This document shows, piece after piece, positions 45,991 to 54,625 of a DNA stretch of 64,000 nucleotides; the stretch's first letter is position 1, and every line of letters starts with the position of its first letter. The translations under genes were made by a program, and so were the position numbers. The notes beneath the pieces were generated by a model, which worked only from the letters and a program-made list of their open reading frames with translations, had not been told where the DNA came from and ran no database searches. Source of the DNA: Paraburkholderia sp. Tr-20389. Its GTDB lineage: Bacteria; Pseudomonadota; Gammaproteobacteria; Burkholderiales; Burkholderiaceae. Location: contig NZ_JAAGPD010000046.1 of the NCBI RefSeq assembly GCF_017104565.1, forward strand, positions 27,336 to 91,335, given 5' to 3'.

Positions 45991-46524
45991 TCACTCCGGC
46001 GGATAGCGCAGTGTGCCATCGGGCTGCGGTTGCGCGCCGGGTGTTAGCTTCGCGGGTTCGATGCGGCCCGCGTTCATGATATGCAGCACGGTCTCGCCGT
46101 GCTCCAGCAGATAGTCCGCGATGATGCGGCGGTGGCATCGCCACCAGACGGCTTCGGAACACATGATCGCGCACGTCTGCCTGTCCCCGAGTTCAAGCAG
46201 TTGCAAAAACGCCGCCTGAAACTCAGCGCTCATCGCATAGTCGGCGTAGTTGCGAAAGGCGGGATGCGTCCAGTAGCCATTAGGGGACGGCGCACCGCTT
46301 TTGGGTTTGCTGCGCCGCCCGCCCAGGCCCTCAAAATGAACGTAGCCGATGTGCTCCCGGCTCAGCGCGTCCGGCAACGTGTCACGATTGAATTGCGGAT
46401 TCGTACGCGAACGGGGAATGCTCCGCACATCGGCCAAGGTCCCGATCCCGGCGCCCGTCAACATACCGATGAATTCTCCCAGTGAATGCGTCGAATGGCC
46501 GATCGTGTAAAACGCATGTGACAT
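45991..46524 (-). CDS. DUF488 family protein
   Basis: 177 residues starting at MSHAFYTIGHST (ATG 46524). DUF488 hallmarks are present: TIGHSTHSLGEFIGML at the N-terminus, LADVRSIPRSRTNPQFN, EHIGYVHFEGLGGRR and CAIMCSEAVWWRCHRRIIADYL (Cys-x-Glu and Cys-His). The function of this family is not established. Single gene, same direction as the amidohydrolase, with 62 nt between them. Confidence 0.9.
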   Translation of the reverse strand: MSHAFYTIGHSTHSLGEFIGMLTGAGIGTLADVRSIPRSRTNPQFNRDTLPDALSREHIGYVHFEGLGGRRSKPKSGAPSPNGYWTHPAFRNYADYAMSAEFQAAFLQLLELGDRQTCAIMCSEAVWWRCHRRIIADYLLEHGETVLHIMNAGRIEPAKLTPGAQPQPDGTLRYPPE

Positions 46525-46631
46525 CGATGCCTCGCGCAAGTGATCGCGACGATGCTTGCAGTATCGGGCGATTTCTCATGTTGGACCCATGGAGTGGGCC
46601 CGCAATTCATGATCCCGCTGCAAAGGCGCTT

Positions 46632-47549
46632 TCACCGAGGCTGAAACCACGCCGGCTCCGACAGGTGCTCGGCGAAGTAATCAGCCAACACCGTGACCTT
46701 GGCAGGTCGTGCACGTGCCGACGGCGTCACGAAATAGAGCCCGCCCCTCGTCAGATGCCAGTCCGTCAGGACGGCTTCGAGCCGTCCATCGGCGAGATAT
46801 TCACCCGCGATGAACTCGGGAAGCTCCGCGATCGCCAGCCCGTCGAGCAATACCGGCAGGAGCGCGTCGGAGTTGGTGACCCGCAACGGCCCTACGGGCG
46901 TGACGGGCTCCTCATCGCCGGCATCGTTGACGAACCGCCACACGTCGCTGCGTGCGCGATACGCATAGGACAGACACGGCCGGCCGACGAGATCGCGAGG
47001 ATGCGTCGGCCTTCCATATCGCTTCAGGTGCTCCGGCGAAGCGACGACGAGCTGAGAGACGGGACACAGCCGCCTCGCCACGAGCGATGAATCCGGCAAG
47101 GCCGCGATGCGCAGCGCCGCATCGAACCCTTGAGCGACGATGTCGGTCGGCGCATCCGACAGATGCAGGTCGATCGATACCTCGGGGTAGGCGCGAAAGA
47201 ATCCCGGCAGCAGCGGCGCGACCCAGCGCAGCCCAAAGGACATCGGCACGGCGAGACGCACCAGGCCGCGCGGCTGGACCGACAGCTCGCGCGCGGCGTT
47301 TTCCGCTGCTTCTGCCTGCCGGTAAATGTCGGCGGCTTTCTCCGCAATCGTGTGGCCGAACTCGGTCAGCGCCAGTTGACGCGATGTGCGATTGAACAGC
47401 CGCGCGCCCAACCGCTCCTCGAGACGCGCCACGCCCCGCGACACGGTTGCGACCGACACGCTCATCGCCCGTGCGGCCGCCGCAAACGATCCTTCTTCCG
47501 CCACCTTGGCGAACATCGCCAGCCCTTCGAAATCGGGAAGCTTCGTCAT
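46632..47549 (-). CDS. LysR-family transcriptional regulator
   Basis: 305 residues. Winged HTH at 1-65 (FAKVAEEGSFAAAARAMSVSVATVSRGVARLEERLGARLFNRTSR), then the substrate-binding domain (RLAVPMSFG onward). It belongs to the large AaeR/DsdC-like group with the RxLxLT start of domain two. Divergent from an SDR gene with a 121-nt shared region holding two TTGCAA motifs, so it probably controls that SDR gene in response to an aldehyde, quinone or other redox signal. Confidence 0.92.
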   Translation of the reverse strand: MTKLPDFEGLAMFAKVAEEGSFAAAARAMSVSVATVSRGVARLEERLGARLFNRTSRQLALTEFGHTIAEKAADIYRQAEAAENAARELSVQPRGLVRLAVPMSFGLRWVAPLLPGFFRAYPEVSIDLHLSDAPTDIVAQGFDAALRIAALPDSSLVARRLCPVSQLVVASPEHLKRYGRPTHPRDLVGRPCLSYAYRARSDVWRFVNDAGDEEPVTPVGPLRVTNSDALLPVLLDGLAIAELPEFIAGEYLADGRLEAVLTDWHLTRGGLYFVTPSARARPAKVTVLADYFAEHLSEPAWFQPR

Positions 47550-47556
47550 TTCATTT

Positions 47557-47575
47557 TTGCAATGATGGTTTGCAA
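47557..47575. promoter_or_regulatory. Candidate LysR-type binding site
   Basis: Two TTGCAA hexamers (47557-47562 and 47570-47575), each self-palindromic and 13 nt apart centre to centre, close to the LysR gene start in the LysR-SDR gap. Spacing is compatible with a LysR dimer site. Confidence 0.4.
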
Positions 47576-47670
47576 ACGATTCTATTTCGAAAAGATCGCC
47601 GCGTCGATATTCTCCTCACATCGCTTCACCACTTCCCGAAACGGAATCAACCCAGCAAAGGAGAAACATC

Positions 47671-48432
47671 ATGGCACGCAGACTCGAAGGCAAGATCGCA
47701 CTGGTGACGGGCGCTACCAGCGGCATTGGACTGGCCACCGCAAAGCGCTTCGCAGCGGAAGGCGCGCATGTGTACATCACCGGCCGCCGTCAGGCCGAAC
47801 TCGATGCGGCTGTCGCCACGGTCAGCGCGGTTGGCGAGGCCACGGGCGTGCGCGTCGATTCGTCGAAGCCCGAGCAACTCGACATGCTGTATGAGCAGAT
47901 TCGCGGCGAGAAGGGCCGTCTCGATGTGCTGTTTGCCAACGCAGGCGGCGGCACGATGCTGCCGCTCGGCGAAATCACCGAGGCGCACTACCACGATACG
48001 TTCGATCGCAACGTGAAGGGCACGCTCTTCACCGTGCAGAAGGCGCTGCCGTTGCTGTCGAAAGGCGCATCCGTGATTCTCGCGGGCTCGACGACGACCA
48101 TCGAAGGGACGGCTGCGTTCAGCGTGTATTCCGCGTCGAAAGCTGCGATCCGTAATTTCGCCCGCAGCTGGGTTCTCGACCTCAAGGACCGCGGCATTCG
48201 CGTCAACACGATCAGCCCCGGCGCAACGCGAACGCCGGGCCTCGTCGAACTCGCCGGCCCGGACGCGGCGCAACAGCAAGGTCTGCTCGACTATCTCGCC
48301 TCGCGCATCCCGATGGGCCGCGTGGGCGAGCCGGAAGAAATCGCGGGCGCGGCGCTGTTCCTGGCATCGGACGACGCGAGCTTCGTGAACGGCGCCGAAC
48401 TGTTCGTCGACGGTGGACAGGCGCAAGTCTGA
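47671..48432 (+). CDS. Short-chain dehydrogenase/reductase
   Basis: 253-residue classical SDR. Cofactor motif TGATSGIG (13-20); Arg39-Arg40 after the second strand suggests NADPH preference. NAGG motif at 90-93; catalytic Ser140, Tyr153 and Lys157 (YSASK); C-terminal DGGQAQV. A strong AAAGGAG site precedes the ATG. Substrate unknown. Divergent from and presumably controlled by the LysR regulator; a pirin gene follows 66 nt downstream, probably in the same transcript, a pairing common in aldehyde and quinone stress loci. Confidence 0.93.
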   Translation: MARRLEGKIALVTGATSGIGLATAKRFAAEGAHVYITGRRQAELDAAVATVSAVGEATGVRVDSSKPEQLDMLYEQIRGEKGRLDVLFANAGGGTMLPLGEITEAHYHDTFDRNVKGTLFTVQKALPLLSKGASVILAGSTTTIEGTAAFSVYSASKAAIRNFARSWVLDLKDRGIRVNTISPGATRTPGLVELAGPDAAQQQGLLDYLASRIPMGRVGEPEEIAGAALFLASDDASFVNGAELFVDGGQAQV

Positions 48433-48498
48433 ACGTGAACACGCAGCGAAGGCAGCGGCGTCGATGCGGCTGCCTTCGCGCGAATGGAGAGCCACAAC

Positions 48499-49209
48499 AT
48501 GATTGAACATCGGCCATTCGATACGCTCGGGCGCATCGAGCGCGACTGGCTCGAGGCCAGGCTGCATTTCCGCTTCGGCGACACGGGTCGCGCCGCGCAT
48601 GTGCCGCTCGGTCCGCTTTATATCTGGAACGATGACGAGTTTGCACCGTACTCGGGGTTCGGCATGCATGCGCATGCGAATGTCGAGATCGTGACTTACG
48701 TGCGGTCGGGCGCGATTACGCATGAGGACAACTTCGGCAACACGGGGCGCATCGAGGCGGGCAACGTGCAGGTCATGAGCGCGGGAAAAGGCGTACTACA
48801 TGCCGAGCGCAACGAAGAGCCTGGGCCGACGCAGCTCTTTCAAATCTGGCTGGCACCGCGTTCGGTCGATCGGGAGCCGCGTTGGGCGATGCGTCGATTC
48901 GATCTCGATGCACAGCAAGGATGCCTGACCGTGCTCGCGAGCGGCAAACCTGCGGATGTGCAAGCGGGAGCGTTGACGATCGATGCAGCCGCGCGTGTGC
49001 TGGGCGCCACGATGCTCGCGGGTCAAGCGTTGGTGCATGCGTTGCCTGACGGAGCATCGGCATATCTGGTGACGACGGCGGGCCGCGTCGAGCTGAATGA
49101 TATTTGTCTTGCTGTACGCGACGGTGCTGCATGTATCGATGAACGGAAGCTCACGATACGTGCACTGGAGGACACGACCGTCGTGATGGTCGAACTCCTT
49201 GATGTTTGA
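48499..49209 (+). CDS. Pirin family protein (YhhW-like)
   Basis: 236 residues from the ATG at 48499, which has a GGAG site; an in-frame ATG at 48484 is less likely. Bicupin: the N-terminal cupin carries the metal motif HAHANVEIVTYV and GxH variants (FGMHAHANVE, then AGKGVLHAERNEE). YhhW-type pirins oxidise quercetin in vitro; the physiological substrate is unknown. Downstream of the SDR gene, likely in one operon. Confidence 0.9.
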   Translation: MIEHRPFDTLGRIERDWLEARLHFRFGDTGRAAHVPLGPLYIWNDDEFAPYSGFGMHAHANVEIVTYVRSGAITHEDNFGNTGRIEAGNVQVMSAGKGVLHAERNEEPGPTQLFQIWLAPRSVDREPRWAMRRFDLDAQQGCLTVLASGKPADVQAGALTIDAAARVLGATMLAGQALVHALPDGASAYLVTTAGRVELNDICLAVRDGAACIDERKLTIRALEDTTVVMVELLDV

Positions 49210-49235
49210 TTGCCGGCAAGTCGAAGCACGTTGCG

Positions 49236-50321
49236 TCACGCCACGCGAGCTTTCGTCATCAAGCCCCGTCCGGATCGGAGATGCTCCCAGCCGAGATCGG
49301 CGAAGCATGGCCCCTGCGTGGCCTCTCCGAACTTCACGTCGTTGTGCTCCGCGTTCCACTCCAGCACCTTCACGCCCTCACGCGAATCGACGGTCACGTC
49401 CCATCCGATGCAACCGATGAACGGCACTTTGCCATGCAACTGCAGCACCTTCCGGACACAACTGTCGAACACGGGAACAATGACACCGGAAAACCTCGCT
49501 TTCGAATCCGGATGTTCGCGCACGTCCGTCCAGTCATTCAGATAACCCACGGGATCGAGTTCGCCAGTGGAGGTGTTCACCGCAATGCAGACCTCGCTGC
49601 CTGACTGGATGTGCGTTTCACCGGCTCTTCCCAGCCGCAGGAAACAGGCGCGAAGCGAGATCACACCCGACGGCTCGACCACGGTCGTAAAACGCAAGGT
49701 CGCCACGGAATCCGACGTAAAGCGATCGAATACTTCGTGTTGCCTGACGAAGGACTGAAATACCCCGTTGCCCATCGAATGAATGAATTTCGGATCGAAC
49801 GAATGGCGGTCGAATATGAATACGCCTTTTCCCTGCGCTGACGCGTCAAGTTTGAAAGCGATCCTGTCGGTTGCGTCGAATAGCGTACGCTGAAGCTCGC
49901 CGTCCGATATCACCGTATTTTGGGTCGTATAAAAGAGCCCGTTTGCAAAGTATCCGATGTCCGGAAAAGACTCGTCGCCAAAGATCAGCCAGGAAGCCGA
50001 CTTCAATGAAGAGATCTTCCCGTAAGAGCCCTTCGTCCGCGGCACCACGACAGCACCGTAGTAGTTATCGGGAATCCAGCCTTCCTTGAACGCGCCGTTC
50101 AATGCGGCATACACGCGAAGCCACGGCGCGTACACCGCGTCCCCGAAAACATCACGCGCATACGACTCGATCTGACGGCATACGTGAGGTGCGAGTTTTC
50201 CTCGACGTTTTTCGATCGATCTCAGGATTTGTCCGGCCTGAATTGCATGGCCCAGATGAAATTTATAGCTGGCCAGTTTTTTTACTGATGCTCTCGCCAG
50301 ACGTTCAACGTCGACTCGCAT
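49236..50321 (-). CDS. Sugar-transfer-associated ATP-grasp protein
   Basis: 361 residues from the ATG at 50321, preceded by a GGACGGAGC site. The ATP-grasp-type core of the polysaccharide-associated family is visible: SASWLIFGDESFPDIGYFANGLFY, FKLDASAQGKGVFIFD (Lys and the Gly-rich loop), TLRFTTVVE, LDPVGYLNDWTDV, and the terminal GCIGWDVTVDSREGVKVLEWNAEHND, the metal-binding Glu-Asn pair. Such proteins occur in capsule and glycan loci, but no glycosyltransferases are nearby, so the partner pathway is unclear. Lower GC than neighbours hints at transfer. Confidence 0.82.
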   Translation of the reverse strand: MRVDVERLARASVKKLASYKFHLGHAIQAGQILRSIEKRRGKLAPHVCRQIESYARDVFGDAVYAPWLRVYAALNGAFKEGWIPDNYYGAVVVPRTKGSYGKISSLKSASWLIFGDESFPDIGYFANGLFYTTQNTVISDGELQRTLFDATDRIAFKLDASAQGKGVFIFDRHSFDPKFIHSMGNGVFQSFVRQHEVFDRFTSDSVATLRFTTVVEPSGVISLRACFLRLGRAGETHIQSGSEVCIAVNTSTGELDPVGYLNDWTDVREHPDSKARFSGVIVPVFDSCVRKVLQLHGKVPFIGCIGWDVTVDSREGVKVLEWNAEHNDVKFGEATQGPCFADLGWEHLRSGRGLMTKARVA

Positions 50322-51059
50322 AACATGCTCCGTCCTATAGCCGAAGAGAACAGGTGGTGATTGAGCTGATCGGCAGGGTTTTTCTGTTCTGTGGGGAGAA
50401 GCGGCACAAGTCAGAATCAATGACAGGGTGTGTGCGCTGAAATAGGCCTTTTTCCTTTTGGCATAGTGGGTACCCCATCATAGAGATCGGAAACATGCAG
50501 GGGGCATGGCTGGCCATAAACGACGTGAGATTGACTCTGGGCGTTGAGTTCAGGGCTTTTCTTCAGACGGCAGAGGGGGCAAACCTGTCAACTTGCTTTC
50601 GTTGTCCGGATGCGCCGGCATCGGGAGTCAAGATTCGACATTGATCTTTTTGGCAACGCCTACGAAGGCATCTTTATCGTCGACGATCAGCGGCAACGAT
50701 CGCAATGGGCCCCAGCCCGACTTAATAAGTCTTCCTTTAACAAACACAAAAGAAACTCTGTGCGCTAGCCCACATATCACCTCGTTTCGCGTTGGATACC
50801 TGTCTGTTTTCTTTCTAGTCTTTCGAAAAACATGCGCCGGCACAACAGCAAAAAGCGCTGCTTGCCGACGCGATAACAGATGGGCCGATACTCCCTACGC
50901 ACATCACCGATTCATTGATCGCCTGATTGTCCGCTCAATGAACTCGCACACGTCGCATCGCCGAGACGTTGCAAACAACCCAACGACCTTGACAGCACGA
51001 ACGCCGTCATCGCCGCGCGCGATCGTACTGTCGATGCTCACTCTTTCAAGGAGATGCAA
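50322..51059. other. Intergenic region before the Dyp peroxidase
   Basis: About 740 bases, poorer in GC than surroundings. I see no confident gene. A leftward frame 50628-50843 has protein-like composition near its end (RLIKSGWGPLRSLPLIVDDKD) but lacks a ribosome site and recognisable family; it may be a gene relic. A promoter for the peroxidase gene must lie near the right end. Confidence 0.4.
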
Positions 51060-52595
51060 ATGGCACGAGATCTAAACGCCGAACCGCTATTCCCCGTGGA
51101 CGAGATTCAAGCCGACATACTCGTCGGGCTCAAGAAACGTCACGAGCATCTGATGTTCTTCAAGATCGTCAATGTCGTGACATTCAAGAAGTTCCTGGCC
51201 TCGCTACACCTGACGAGCATGCAAGACACGTTAGCTCAGCAAGCGCTTATCGACGACAACAAGACGGCTAACCCAGGCAAAGTCATTCCGACGCCTGGCC
51301 TGAACATCGCCTTCACCCGCTCGGGGCTCGCAATGCTTGGCGTGGCTCTCGACGATGCAAAGCATGCTGCTTTTAGCGCGGGCATGCATAACCGGCAGAC
51401 TGAGCTGACTGATCCACCCTCGTCGACCTGGGCTGTCCTGCGCCCGAGTCACGATATGCATGGCGTCTTTGTCGTGACTGGCGCCAGTCATGCGGAAGTC
51501 GTCGACGTCATATCGCTGCGCCTTGCGCCACCCGATGAAAACGGTTGGAAGCTGCTTCACACGGAGGTCGGGCAGGTCCGGCCCGATCCCGTTGCAGGCC
51601 ATGAGCACTTCGGCTACGCAGACGGCGTATCTCAACCAGGCGTGCGGGGACGAATTCCCCTGAATGCAGACCCGACACCCCCGACGGCAGCCTTGACGCC
51701 AACGAAGCCAGGGGCGGAGGACTCGCAAGGTCAGAGAGGGCAGGATCTGCTATGGCCGGGTGAATTCGTGTTTGGCTATCCCGGGCAGAACCCGAATGCC
51801 CCTTCGTTCGAGACGCAAGGTCCCGTCAAGGCGCCCCCGATTCCGTTCATGGACCACGGCGCTTTCCTCGTTTTCCGACGCCTCGCGCAGAAGGTCCCCG
51901 AGTTCAATCGGGCTGTGAAGCTTGCGGCGCAAAGTATCACTGGAACGGCGAACCCGATGAATCCCGACCTGCTTGGCGCGCAGATGGTGGGGAGGTGGAA
52001 AAGCGGTGCTGCAATCATCAATGCTCCACAAGCTGACGATCCGTCGAAAGCGGAAGACACCGACGATGTCAACAATTTTGAATTCGGCGGCGATCGAAAG
52101 GGCCTGGTTTGCCCGTTCGCGGCGCATATCCGCAAAGCGTATCCGCGAGACGATGTGCCAGGCAACACGACACCGACCGATACTCAGGCGAACCATGCCG
52201 AAGCGCACACGCAAACGCATCGGATGCTACGCCGTGGCATCGCGTTCGGTCCGGAGGTCACCGAGAGTGAAGCGCTGAACGAACGATCCGCCGGCGGCGA
52301 CAAGGCGCGTGGCCTGCTTTTCAAGTGCTACGTGACGTCGATTGAACACCAGTTCGAGTTCGTCCAGCAATCCTGGTGCAACAACGTCGACTTCTCGCAA
52401 CCTGAGAGCGGCATTGATCCGATCATCGGTCAATCGAACGATCCTTTGCGCTTTTTCGCGGGGGCGGCGCCGCAATCGGGCAACCCGGCCGACAAGCCAC
52501 AACTCGAACTCGCAGGCTTCGTGCACCTGGAAGGCGGCGCCTATTTCTTTGCCCCAAGCATCGCCAAACTGACTGAACTGGCCAAGGCGCCGTGA
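51060..52595 (+). CDS. Dyp-type peroxidase
   Basis: 511-residue haem peroxidase of the larger DyP class (C/D type by length). The GYADGVSQPG motif (from residue 185) holds the distal Asp; the proximal haem ligand is His356 in PFAAHIRKAYPRDD. The C-terminal part has HRMLRRGIAFGPEVTE and FVQQSWCNNVDF as in this class. An AAGGAG site lies 6 nt before the ATG at 51060. There is no signal peptide or encapsulin gene nearby, so a cytoplasmic or cell-associated role in dye, lignin-like phenol or peroxide turnover is likely. Confidence 0.93.
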   Translation: MARDLNAEPLFPVDEIQADILVGLKKRHEHLMFFKIVNVVTFKKFLASLHLTSMQDTLAQQALIDDNKTANPGKVIPTPGLNIAFTRSGLAMLGVALDDAKHAAFSAGMHNRQTELTDPPSSTWAVLRPSHDMHGVFVVTGASHAEVVDVISLRLAPPDENGWKLLHTEVGQVRPDPVAGHEHFGYADGVSQPGVRGRIPLNADPTPPTAALTPTKPGAEDSQGQRGQDLLWPGEFVFGYPGQNPNAPSFETQGPVKAPPIPFMDHGAFLVFRRLAQKVPEFNRAVKLAAQSITGTANPMNPDLLGAQMVGRWKSGAAIINAPQADDPSKAEDTDDVNNFEFGGDRKGLVCPFAAHIRKAYPRDDVPGNTTPTDTQANHAEAHTQTHRMLRRGIAFGPEVTESEALNERSAGGDKARGLLFKCYVTSIEHQFEFVQQSWCNNVDFSQPESGIDPIIGQSNDPLRFFAGAAPQSGNPADKPQLELAGFVHLEGGAYFFAPSIAKLTELAKAP

Positions 52596-52634
52596 TGACA
52601 ACGTGCCGCTCCGGAGCAGAACCGGGGCGGCACG

Positions 52635-52760
52635 TTAAGAAACACAATCGATTGTGACGAACGGCTGTCGGACACCAGGAAGATTCGCCGCCGCGGTGAA
52701 GCCTCCCGCCTCCACCACCGCCTTGAAGACGCGCATCTCCAGCAGCCGTTCATCTTTCAT
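52635..52760 (-). pseudogene. N-terminal relic of a LysR regulator
   Basis: A 41-codon leftward frame starts at the ATG at 52760 (MKDERLLEMRVF, then KAVVEAGGFTAAANLPGVRQPFV) and stops at TAA. This is the first helix-turn-helix of a LysR regulator, ending where the recognition helix should continue. The rest of the gene is absent. It lies between the Dyp peroxidase and the hydroxyproline operon, suggesting a deletion at this junction. Confidence 0.7.
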
Positions 52761-52800
52761 TGTTCCAATCCGTGACCGGGCGAACCCGTTCCGCGTCCGC

Positions 52801-53508
52801 TCACAGAAGCGCCATCGATTCCGTCATGTTCTGCCGCATGTAATCGAGGAAGCGCTTCTGGAACAGCATGGTGTGCTCATGCGCGAGCCGCTCCGCCGCG
52901 TCGGCATCCTTGCGTGCAATCGCGTCGATCAGTTCGGCGTGATCGCGTCCGAGCTTCGTCGCGGTCGTCGACGTGACGGTGTAGTCGAAATGCAGATGCA
53001 GCAGGCGTTGCCCTTCGCCGAGAAGCCGCTCGTAATAACCCACGAAATACGGATTGTTCGCGGCATGCGCGATGGCCATGTGCAGCGCCTTGTTGGTTTC
53101 CGACATCGCCTGGAAATCGCCGCTGTCGACTGCCTGCATGTAGACGTCATCGGCCTTCTGGATACGCGCGAGGTCGGCGCTCGTGCGATGCTGGGCGGCC
53201 AGACGGGTCACTGCCCGCTGGATCAGATCCAGCGCCGAGATGTACTTCGGGAATTCTTCGATTTCGAACGGCGTGACGAGCGTCGTCCGATTGGGAAGGA
53301 TGGTCACGAGACCTTCGCTGATCAGCCGGGCAAGCGCATCGCGCACGGGTGAGCGCGACAGGCCGAACTGCGCGGCGAGCGACACTTCGTCAAGCGGCGC
53401 ACCCGGTTTGAGCTGCAGCGTCAGGATCTGCTTGCGCAGTTCCTCATAGATGTACCGACCGCCGTGCCGGCGGCCTTGCGGCTCTGTCTCGCCCGTCCCT
53501 TTGTTCAT
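52801..53508 (-). CDS. GntR-family regulator (FCD domain)
   Basis: 235 residues from the ATG at 53508. N-terminal winged helix (IYEELRKQILTLQLKPGAPLDEVSLAAQFGLSRSPVRDALARLISEGLV, about 20-70), then a helical FCD ligand domain with metal-type His residues (HMAIAHAANNP and HLHFD). It is the last gene of a long leftward catabolic run and probably its repressor, responding to hydroxyproline or a downstream keto acid. The gap to the racemase-like gene is 72 nt. Confidence 0.9.
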   Translation of the reverse strand: MNKGTGETEPQGRRHGGRYIYEELRKQILTLQLKPGAPLDEVSLAAQFGLSRSPVRDALARLISEGLVTILPNRTTLVTPFEIEEFPKYISALDLIQRAVTRLAAQHRTSADLARIQKADDVYMQAVDSGDFQAMSETNKALHMAIAHAANNPYFVGYYERLLGEGQRLLHLHFDYTVTSTTATKLGRDHAELIDAIARKDADAAERLAHEHTMLFQKRFLDYMRQNMTESMALL

Positions 53509-53580
53509 CGTTTCACCGCCGTCGTCGTAGGCCCGGAAAGACGGGCGCGCGGTCAAGTTTACCATCGCGCGCACCTCTTC

Positions 53581-54612
53581 TCAGGGCTTCGGAAAGCCGG
53601 CGCCCCACGTATCGCTGAGCATGAATCCCGCCGCCAGCGGATCGTCGGGATCGACGCCGATCTGCTGGATGCCATACACCCACGCCCGGCCGCGCACACG
53701 CGGAAGCACGGCCGGCCTGCCGCCAACCTCGGTTTTCCCCAGCAGTTCGATGTCGAACTCGCCGCCGATCGTCGAGCGCGACTTCAGCCTGCTGCCCACA
53801 TCCACGAGGCCGCGCGCGGCGAGCGTCGCGAGGTTGGCCGAGCTGCCCGTCCCGCACGGCGACCGGTCGACGCGTCCAGGCGGCAGCGTCGTGCAGGTCT
53901 GATACAGCGCGTCACCGAGCCGGTTGCGGAACATCACGTACGCGACCGAGTCGATCTGCGGATAGAGCGGATGCTGTATCCGGATCTGCCCGTTGATCAC
54001 GTCCTTCAGCGCAACGCCAAGCTCGGCGAGTGCGCGTGCGTTTTCGGGCGCGATGCTCAAGCCTGTCTGCTGCACGTCGATCAGCGCATAGTAGACGCCG
54101 CCAAAAGCAATGTCCGCTTTGACAACCCCGAATTGCGGTGTCTCGAAGGCGAAGTCCAATTGCTCGACGAACGCGGGCACCATATCGAGCGACACGCCCA
54201 CGCAACGCCCGTCCGCGCACGTCGCGCGAGCGGTCACCAGACCGGCCGGCGTATCGAGCACGACGGTCGTTTCCGGTTCCTGCATCTCGACCATGCCGAG
54301 TTCGAGCAGCGCCGTGACCACGCAGATCGCGTTGCTGCCGGACATCGGATGCGCCTTGTCCGCCTGCAGCACGATGAAGCCGGCGTGTGCCTCAGGATGC
54401 GTCGGCGGCAGCAGCAGATTGACCGACATCTGCAGACAGCCGCGCGGCTCGAGCACGACGAGTCTGCGCAGGCTGTCGTCGACTTCGTTGATGTAGTTCA
54501 TCTTGTCGAGCATGGTCGCACCGGGAATGCCGACGACCCCCCCGGTGATGACCTTGCCGATCTCGCCCTCGCAGTGCACGTCGACGAGTTGCAGCGTTTT
54601 CTTCCAGCGCAT
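53581..54612 (-). CDS. Proline racemase superfamily enzyme, Ser/Cys active site (paralogue 1)
   Basis: 343 residues. The second catalytic motif is intact ([10 protein letters not shown], Cys253), but the first motif reads MSGSN with Ser91 in place of the usual Cys. Loss of the first cysteine is known in superfamily members that are not simple proline racemases (for example trans-3-hydroxyproline dehydratases carry Thr there). It therefore acts on a proline or hydroxyproline derivative, as epimerase or dehydratase. It lies 13 nt after the aldehyde dehydrogenase gene, inside the hydroxyproline-type operon. Closely similar to paralogue 2. Confidence 0.85.
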   Translation of the reverse strand: MRWKKTLQLVDVHCEGEIGKVITGGVVGIPGATMLDKMNYINEVDDSLRRLVVLEPRGCLQMSVNLLLPPTHPEAHAGFIVLQADKAHPMSGSNAICVVTALLELGMVEMQEPETTVVLDTPAGLVTARATCADGRCVGVSLDMVPAFVEQLDFAFETPQFGVVKADIAFGGVYYALIDVQQTGLSIAPENARALAELGVALKDVINGQIRIQHPLYPQIDSVAYVMFRNRLGDALYQTCTTLPPGRVDRSPCGTGSSANLATLAARGLVDVGSRLKSRSTIGGEFDIELLGKTEVGGRPAVLPRVRGRAWVYGIQQIGVDPDDPLAAGFMLSDTWGAGFPKP

Positions 54613-54625
54613 GATCGCCTCGCTC

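Noticed and set aside
50628-50843. 71-codon leftward frame
   Set aside because: The C-terminal part looks protein-like, but there is no ribosome site, family or conserved neighbour; kept only as a note on the intergenic region.
50593-51075. 160-codon rightward frame before the Dyp peroxidase
   Set aside because: It overlaps the peroxidase start, has Ser/Thr/Arg-rich composition and no recognisable domain.
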